Positions 36,024 to 40,850 of a stretch of DNA of 40,850 bases are shown here, piece by piece. This DNA comes from Sphingobacterium siyangense (GTDB taxonomy: Bacteria > Bacteroidota > Bacteroidia > Sphingobacteriales > Sphingobacteriaceae), in NCBI RefSeq assembly GCF_007830445.1, contig NZ_VLKR01000044.1:1-40850 (forward strand), given 5' to 3'. Numbering within the stretch: the stretch's first letter is position 1; each line of letters opens with the position of its first letter. The position numbers and the translations under genes were made by a program. A model generated the notes under the pieces. That model made no database searches, was not told the DNA's origin, and worked only from the letters and a program-made list of their open reading frames with translations.

Positions 36024-36180
36024 TGTTTTTTGCAGTACAGCTGTTGTTGCTTGAGAAATACGGCTGTATTGACTGTATTATTAGGGATCGTTTTTAGGGA
36101 TCTTAAAATCTTTGCACAGTATTGTAGGAATGCCCTAGCAAAACAAAATGCTAACAAACGTTAAAACTCCGAAGGCCGAA

Positions 36181-36209
36181 CTTGAATTTCATATTTTTAT
36201 GTAGCTTTA
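36181..36209 (+). promoter_or_regulatory. candidate promoter of the secreted protein gene
   Basis: CTTG (36181-36184) followed after 17 bases by TAGCTTTA (36202-36209), close to TTTG-N19-TAnnTTTG. It lies about 60 bases before the ATG at 36268. Just upstream, TAGGGATC occurs twice (about 36082-36101). Confidence 0.4.
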
Positions 36210-36267
36210 CCTTACGTATAGTAGCGCATGCCATGGGATTTAAAAATAGTGCAAAACAAATGTTCAA

Positions 36268-37002
36268 ATGAAAGCCATATCAATTTTAACTGCTGTGTTT
36301 TTTTCTTGCTTCGCCAGTATACTAATGACAGCTCGTGCACAGGAAGCCGCAAAAAAATTAGATTACTTGGTGCTTATGAACGCAGATACCCTTTACGGAA
36401 AAATCTCCTCCATCAAGGATCACAAACTCAAATTTGAAAATCAACAGAAAGAGAAGCTAACTTTTGCCCCCGGCCAGGTGTTTCGTGCTTACTGGGAATC
36501 TAAAAGAAAAGTTTATGCACCTTCTTATGTCGAAAATGGCTTGGAGCCCGTTCAGGGAACTTCTCCACAAGTATTTCAAATAGGTCGATATTATACGGAG
36601 GAGCCAACTTTTGCTGAAGTGTTGGTTGATGGAGAAATAATGGTTTATTATGTGTCTAATTTGAACCTTGGTGGTGGCGGAGGAATGATGTTTGGTACGG
36701 GTGGTGGTGGTACAATGTTGTCCATTGGAATCAGTAAGTCTAAATATGCTTATGCATTAAAAAAGTCAACCGGTGAAGTGATTGAAATAAGTAGTAATAC
36801 GAACGAACTTTTTAGCAACAGCAAAAAAAAGCGGACAATTGCTTTAGGGCGTTTGATCAATGACGAACCGGAGCTATTTGCTGAGTTTGAAAATGAAAAA
36901 AAGTACGATTATGATCTTTTTATAAAATACGTTATGCGCTATAATGAGCTTCAACTTTCAAAAATCTCTTCCGAGGAGAGAAAGCAACTAATTATTTATT
37001 GA
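36268..37002 (+). CDS. secreted protein of unknown function
   Basis: A 244-residue protein with a signal peptide ending ARA-Q (about residue 24). The N-terminal domain (LDYLVLMNADTLYGKISSIKDHKLKFENQ) has a small beta-barrel pattern seen in many unnamed Bacteroidota secreted proteins that recall SH3-like folds. The middle holds a glycine-rich run with GGGGGMMFGTGGGG, which could insert in a membrane or be disordered. The C-terminus is charged and helical. It precedes lepB by 38 bases in the same direction and may share its transcript. No family recognised. Confidence 0.65.
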   Translation: MKAISILTAVFFSCFASILMTARAQEAAKKLDYLVLMNADTLYGKISSIKDHKLKFENQQKEKLTFAPGQVFRAYWESKRKVYAPSYVENGLEPVQGTSPQVFQIGRYYTEEPTFAEVLVDGEIMVYYVSNLNLGGGGGMMFGTGGGGTMLSIGISKSKYAYALKKSTGEVIEISSNTNELFSNSKKKRTIALGRLINDEPELFAEFENEKKYDYDLFIKYVMRYNELQLSKISSEERKQLIIY

Positions 37003-37040
37003 GATTTTTTATTCACTGATACTGCATTTAAAACAATTTT

Positions 37041-38618
37041 ATGATACTTACCATCTTTATTGTATTGACTATAGTTGCAGCCTATGGCTTTTGGTTGCTA
37101 TTTGAAAAGGCAGGACGCAAAGGTTGGGAAGGAGTTGTTCCTGTCTATAGTCAGTTTATCCAATCGCGGATACTCGGCAAGAAGACCTGGCAGCTTATCC
37201 TTTTGCTTGTTCCGATCGTCAATGTTTTTATCTTTTATAATCTCTACCTCGATTTTATTCATTGTTTTGGGAAAAGAAGGTTTTGGGAAAATTGCGCTGC
37301 GGTGCTGCTTCCATTTATCGTACTGCCACTTTGGGGTAGCGATAAAAACGTGCAATTTCTGAATGGGCTATATGCCAAAAATCTGAAAGCAGCGCATGCC
37401 GAAGGTCGCCTGGCGACAAAGGAATCTGAACTGGAAATTGCGCATCAATCGTATATAGACTATAAGAAGAAATATCCCTATAAAAAATCGATGGTACGAG
37501 AATGGGCGGATGCGATTGTTTTTGCGACTGTCGCTGCAACCTTGATTCGTGGTTTTTTATTGGAGGCATTTATGATTCCTTCGGGGTCTATGCAACAGTC
37601 TCTCCTCATTGGAGATTATCTTTTTGTCAGTAAACTAAATTACGGGCCCCGTATTCCAAATACACCTATAGCGTTTCCTTTTGCACATCATACGATGCCA
37701 TTAGTAGGAGGAAAAGCATTCTCCGAACTCATTAAAATTCCTTACAAACGATTGCCCGGATTTCAAGAAATAAAACGGAATGATGTGATCGTTTTTAATG
37801 CACCTGCCGGTGATACCGTTGCTGTCGAAAATCAAGACTCGCCCTATTATGACTTGGTGCGTAGCATGGGACGTGAAGCAGTACATCAACAATTTACAAT
37901 TCAAACCCGTCCAGTGGATAAACGCGAACATTTAATTAAACGCTGTGTGGGAATGCCTGGGGATAAAATCAGCATGACAGAAGGAGTATTGTTTGTGAAC
38001 GACCAACCAGGTTTTGTAGCCCCGGAAAGCCAGATGGATTATACCGTGATCACAGATGAGGCAGGTCTGGACGAACAGCGCCTAAGAGATATGGGAATAG
38101 AAGTCTCTGCTATTCAGCCCGGAGTTTATGTAATCTTTTTAACGAAAGATCAGGCAGCCATGGTGAAATCCTGGTCCAATGTCAAATCCATGCAAATGAA
38201 CTTGCGTAAACCTGGGGAAGCCGAAGCAAATACCTTTCCGAACGACCCACAATACAAATGGAATTATGATAATTTCGGCCCCTTTGTTATTCCTCGAAAG
38301 GGGATGACTATTCCACTGAATGCACAGACCTTGCCACTCTATGAGCGAGCCATACGAGTGTATGAAAATAACCTGTTGGAAAAGAAAACGGATGGGCTTT
38401 ATATCAATGGAAATCGAACAGATTCCTACACCTTTAAAATGGATTATTATTGGATGATGGGAGATAATAGGCACAACTCGCTCGATGCTAGGGATTGGGG
38501 ATTTGTTCCTGAGGATCATATTGTCGGAAAAGCATTATTTACCTGGATGAGCTGGAACGCAAATGGCAATGGGCTTTCCAAAATACGGTGGAATAGAATT
38601 TTTAAAGGCATCCATTAG
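37041..38618 (+). CDS. lepB: signal peptidase I
   Basis: A 525-residue inner-membrane protease that removes signal peptides from exported proteins. The first ~100 residues are a separate membrane domain of the DUF5684 type (GWEGVVPVYSQFIQSRILGKK, LLLVPIVNVFIFYNLYLDF). The catalytic part has PSGSMQQSLLIGDYLFVSK with nucleophile Ser183, IKRCVGMPGDKI with general base Lys300, and GDNRHNSLDARDWGFVP. Between Lys300 and that last box is a long insert (about 160 residues), usual for Bacteroidota members. The end of the gene overlaps remnants of a minus-strand gene only in an antisense frame. Confidence 0.93.
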   Translation: MILTIFIVLTIVAAYGFWLLFEKAGRKGWEGVVPVYSQFIQSRILGKKTWQLILLLVPIVNVFIFYNLYLDFIHCFGKRRFWENCAAVLLPFIVLPLWGSDKNVQFLNGLYAKNLKAAHAEGRLATKESELEIAHQSYIDYKKKYPYKKSMVREWADAIVFATVAATLIRGFLLEAFMIPSGSMQQSLLIGDYLFVSKLNYGPRIPNTPIAFPFAHHTMPLVGGKAFSELIKIPYKRLPGFQEIKRNDVIVFNAPAGDTVAVENQDSPYYDLVRSMGREAVHQQFTIQTRPVDKREHLIKRCVGMPGDKISMTEGVLFVNDQPGFVAPESQMDYTVITDEAGLDEQRLRDMGIEVSAIQPGVYVIFLTKDQAAMVKSWSNVKSMQMNLRKPGEAEANTFPNDPQYKWNYDNFGPFVIPRKGMTIPLNAQTLPLYERAIRVYENNLLEKKTDGLYINGNRTDSYTFKMDYYWMMGDNRHNSLDARDWGFVPEDHIVGKALFTWMSWNANGNGLSKIRWNRIFKGIH

Positions 38619-39020
38619 AAAAGAAAGCTTCTCGCCACCACTATTAATACCACCTAGATCTACCTGCACGGGAAATTGATTGATAATATAGTATTTTAAT
38701 CCCGCTTTATAAATAAACGAATGTGTAGAATTCAATTCGATTTTTTGGCCATCAAAATCGAATACATATCTTTGACCAGTGAAACCTAATCCTGCTTTGA
38801 CAGCTAGTTTATCTTGGAAAAAATAACCTGCTTCACCGCCTACAGACCAGAGCTGGGCGCCATTGTTGGAATAAAAGCTAAAGCCGGAAGTAGAAAGGCC
38901 GGTCAGTGGCGAGAGATTCGTTTCGACCATCCATTTTCCTTTAGAGATCGCTGTTGGAGTTTCTTGGGCCGATACAGTTTGCAAACCCAACAGGGTAAGC
39001 ATTATAAAAAGACTCTTTTT
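38619..39020 (-). pseudogene. beta-barrel outer-membrane protein remnant, both ends lost
   Basis: On the minus strand the frame reads PKKSLFIMLTLLGLQTVSAQ, a typical signal peptide whose expected Met before KKSLF is absent, then small barrel strands (GGEAGYFFQDKLAVKAGLG, FIYKAGLKYYI, PVQVDLGG). The last credible residues are near GGINSGGEK at about 38622; beyond that the frame is the antisense of lepB. An internal ATG at 39002 would give a weakened signal peptide. It looks like an OmpW/porin-like family N-terminal half left after a deletion against lepB. Confidence 0.6.
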
Positions 39021-39060
39021 GGGAGATTCTGTTTAAATAACGAATAAGAAGAGATTATTT

Positions 39061-39159
39061 TTATTTTTTAATACAACGAACTTGAACGGTTGCATTTTGA
39101 TTGAGTGCTGCAATTTGTGTAAAGTATAACAACAATACCTTTTGTGGCTGATTTGTGGC
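39061..39159 (-). pseudogene. C-terminal remnant of a fimbrillin/FISUMP-type lipoprotein gene
   Basis: The minus-strand frame ending in the stop at 39061-39063 reads FTQIAALNQNATVQVRCIKK. The ending ATVQVRCIKK matches AVQVRCVKK of the intact gene at 5175 and NVRCVRQ of the one at 1741. Upstream the frame meets a stop at 39160-39162, where a SusC fragment on the other strand begins shortly after. Only about 30 codons survive. Confidence 0.5.
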
Positions 39160-39166
39160 TTATGTT

Positions 39167-39690
39167 TTTCTCGCGCGCTCATTGGCTATTTATGGTGCTA
39201 AAGCTGCTACAGGGGTAGTTGCCATTACCACCAAAAAAGGAACAGGCGATAAACCCGTGTTGACGGCGAATATCAACTGGAGAGTAGCTCCGCTAGTACG
39301 TAATCAACGTGCTTACGATGGCTCTGGTTTTCTGAAATGGCGAGCAGATGTGGGGCACGCTGGTGGTAAATACAATCCGGATGGCACATTAAGGCGGATT
39401 CCGACAGGTGATAGCGGATTGAATGCCCGTAATCCTTTTCTAAATATGACCTACAATGACCGGATGAACAAGCAGAATACCCTTTTTGCAAGTCTCTTCG
39501 CAAAAGTTAACTTGCCTTTTGGTATTACTTATCAGTTCAACTTTAGTCCCGGAATTGAGGTAGGCCACGTACACCTGACACGTCCATTGTTTAATTTCCG
39601 TCAGCAGAATATGAATAAACCGAGAAGACAGCGTTCGGATTGGAGCTCCGATCGGATGATGGGAGAGCGTAATCCTGCCGTTCATCAACT
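39167..39690 (+). pseudogene. SusC/TonB-linked receptor fragment
   Basis: The frame enters at SLAIYGAKAATGVVAITTKKG, the end of a SusC-type plug domain, with no signal peptide or upstream plug sequence. It continues through SGFLKWRADVG and then LFASLFAKVNLPFGITYQFN, parts of a SusC barrel that are normally further apart, so internal deletion is also likely. From about 39690 the frame passes into unrelated protease sequence. The open frame from 39155 to 39826 is therefore a chimera and not a real gene. Confidence 0.7.
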
Positions 39691-39899
39691 GAATTTTGTT
39701 AAAACAGCCTGCGAAGTGGCCAAATTGGATTTGACAGATTTATTTGATAAATACGGATTGTTTTTTGTTGGTACGCTGGAATACGACGATTATGTATACC
39801 TATACCATGACGCAGGAAATGGTTGATGCCTGTCTCCTGGCAATTAAAAACATGAACTTGCCCAAGCCTAAGGCTGATCTTACAGCATTAAGAGATTAG
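39690..39899 (+). pseudogene. M60-type metalloprotease C-terminal fragment, frameshifted
   Basis: LNFVKTACEVAKLDLTDLFDKYGLF resembles in pattern the end of the peptidase M60 (enhancin-like) domain. The first frame stops at 39824-39826. In the next frame, from about 39795, YTYTMTQEMVDACLLAIK and NLPKPKADLTALRD continue the family pattern to a stop at 39897-39899. One small indel around 39795-39803 explains the break. Confidence 0.6.
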
Positions 39900-39926
39900 A
39901 GCATGTAAACTATAATAACGTCTGAC

Positions 39927-39955
39927 GCTCCGAATCATCTAAATTGATTCGGAGC
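39927..39955 (+). terminator. Rho-independent terminator after the protease fragment
   Basis: An 11-bp perfect stem (GCTCCGAATCA / TGATTCGGAGC) with a 7-base loop, followed by CTTTTGTTTGG. It lies 27 bases beyond the stop of the protease fragment and probably is that gene's original terminator. Confidence 0.85.
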
Positions 39956-40569
39956 CTTTTGTTTGGTTGTTATGTTTTTTGAACTTAGTCGTTATTCTAA
40001 ACGTGTTACAAGCTGAACGCTTTCTCTTGCTCATTTTCTTTGATCCCATAAACCCTCCAAAAATGCCTATATCATGGTGATTCTGGTTGGATGCTGGGAC
40101 ACTTGTAGGGTTATTTACATAATGTTATGTTTATTCGCTTTTATTTAGTTCTTCTTTAAGTTAGATTTTAATTAGTATTTAGTTAGCTTTTGGTTAGGAT
40201 TTATTTAGCTATAACCTAAGCTATACCTAAACAAACCTTAAGTAAAGTAGTAAAAGAGTGTGTTCATTTAATGGGTAATCCGGAGCGGTGTATGCTCTCA
40301 TTCTTTTGCTGTGCTGCGGTATTCTTCTGTTGTTCTCTGTTCGGCTATGTTTGCGTTTTCCGATCTCCCTTTGCTATGTCGGTGGGGCAATAGATCCGGC
40401 AGGTGCAATTCAGGATGTTTTCGTTGCCTGATGCCGCTATCTGTCCCAATCTGGCGGCCGGATCAGCCTTTTTTCGCCTTCCTCTGCAGCTTCCACCGCT
40501 AAAATGAAAAAGAATCTTGCACCGTTACAGGTAGTTAAGGATAAAATGAAAATAATAAGAACAAAAGGC
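39956..40569. other. non-coding stretch before tandem promoters
   Basis: No credible gene. 40141-40250 is a set of TTAG-type and CTAA-type repeats (see separate entry). 40290-40505 is much richer in C and G than its surroundings and carries only a cysteine-rich 63-codon frame with no family likeness. The position, just upstream of strong promoters, suggests a conserved leader or upstream activating region of a stable-RNA operon. Confidence 0.45.
40141..40250. repeat. TTAG/CTAA repeat cluster
   Basis: TTAG or TTTAG occurs about seven times between 40144 and 40208, then CTAA or CCTTAA about three times up to 40242. AGCTATAACCTA and AGCTATACCTA stand side by side near 40207-40230. The two halves make a loose inverted repeat. 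Confidence 0.55.
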
Positions 40570-40601
40570 TTGGAAGTTTGTTAGTAAACTCCCTATCTTT
40601 G
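40570..40601 (+). promoter_or_regulatory. upstream tandem promoter (P1)
   Basis: TTGGAAGTTTG at 40570 and TATCTTTG at 40594-40601, a full match to TAnnTTTG, with 21 bases between TTG and TA. CACCACTCC follows. The same TTGGAAGTT and TTTGCA elements occur in P2. Confidence 0.55.
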
Positions 40602-40645
40602 CACCACTCCGCAAGGGAGGGACGGTTACCACGAAAGAGGGAATC

Positions 40646-40708
40646 ATGAAAAAAGAAGGGTTTAAGAGAAGTTTGGCAGGATTTAAAATCCCGCTCAGTT
40701 TATTTTAA
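40646..40708 (+). CDS. possible 20-residue leader peptide between tandem promoters
   Basis: MKKEGFKRSLAGFKIPLSLF, starting 11 bases after AGAGGG. It is basic and hydrophobic but too short for recognition, and only its position between P1 and P2 makes it notable. It may be chance. Confidence 0.2.
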   Translation: MKKEGFKRSLAGFKIPLSLF

Positions 40709-40753
40709 ACGCGGAAATCGAAAAAAGAGAAAAGAAAAAAACTTCAAAAAGTT

Positions 40754-40784
40754 TTTGGAAGTTCAAAAAAGATTTCTACCTTTG
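40754..40784 (+). promoter_or_regulatory. downstream tandem promoter (P2), perfect Bacteroidota consensus
   Basis: TTTG (40754-40757), exactly 19 bases, then TACCTTTG (40777-40784), followed by CAGTCCC. This is the ideal spacing and sequence for the main sigma factor of Bacteroidota. The transcript would start about 40791 and leave the window. Such promoters with TTTGCA stand before rRNA and tRNA operons in relatives, so an rRNA operon to the right is likely but unseen. Confidence 0.7.
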
Positions 40785-40850
40785 CAGTCCCAACGGAAAC
40801 GAAGGGAAAAACAAAACGATAAAGAGGGGCGCAATGCCTATCGGAATATA

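Noticed and set aside
38139..38519. 126-codon minus-strand frame inside lepB
   Set aside because: It is an antisense shadow; lepB carries all catalytic boxes.
40311..40502. 63-codon Cys-rich frame as a gene
   Set aside because: No family resemblance, no start signal, and composition explained by the local GC-rich island.
1..40850. CRISPR array, tRNA or rRNA gene inside the window
   Set aside because: No regularly spaced repeats, no cloverleaf-like sequence with a T-loop, and no rRNA core sequence were seen; the rRNA idea at the right edge rests on promoters only.

Overview
The window looks like the chromosome of a Sphingobacterium-type Bacteroidota. The evidence is moderate-to-low GC with AT-rich spacers, Bacteroidota promoter motifs (TTTG-N19-TAnnTTTG) in place of a -35/-10, almost no strong Shine-Dalgarno sites, FimA/Mfa-like lipoproteins, SusC-type remnants, a HAEPLYID-family protein and a YwqE-type phosphatase beside rfb genes. 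Genus is inferred from overall resemblance, not from a marker gene.

Layout. 1-646: tail of an IS4-family transposase cut by the window edge. 647-1435: HAEPLYID-family outer-membrane-type protein. 1741-6764: two divergent cassettes, each a ~60-residue peptide gene directly followed by a fimbrillin-like lipoprotein gene, separated by ~1.35 kb of very AT-rich DNA. 6937-9797: an acyltransferase-SGNH protein and an AraC-type regulator. 10040-16184: five same-strand genes that I read as a non-canonical chaperone-usher pilus operon: two pilin-like subunits, a PapD-like chaperone, a two-domain tip-like subunit and a 939-residue usher-like outer-membrane protein. This is the most interesting system in the window.

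16190-22938 is a polysaccharide block: YwqE/CpsB-type phosphatase, membrane-anchored sugar-nucleotide dehydratase, and the complete dTDP-L-rhamnose set in the order rfbB-rfbC-rfbD-rfbA. 22951-26657 holds a small lipoprotein, a TPR sensor histidine kinase and a second acyltransferase. 26922-29978 is a secreted GH127-type beta-L-arabinofuranosidase with LamG and Ig-like front domains. 30116-31103 is a response regulator whose end, together with a presumed kinase gene and the start of a PepSY-like gene, appears to have been deleted. 31211-35122 is a TonB receptor followed by two histidine-rich DUF4625-type lipoproteins, behind a promoter bracketed by two copies of a GCAAT..GTTGC palindrome; this is probably a metal (zinc?) uptake operon.

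35490-38618 carries a lipoprotein, a secreted protein of unknown function and signal peptidase I. 38619-39899 is a graveyard of gene pieces: a beta-barrel remnant, a fimbrillin C-terminal remnant, a SusC fragment and a frameshifted M60-type protease tail. The last ~900 bases have no convincing gene but carry two tandem strong Bacteroidota promoters that probably drive a stable-RNA (rRNA?) operon starting beyond the right edge. I see no tRNA, rRNA or CRISPR inside the window.
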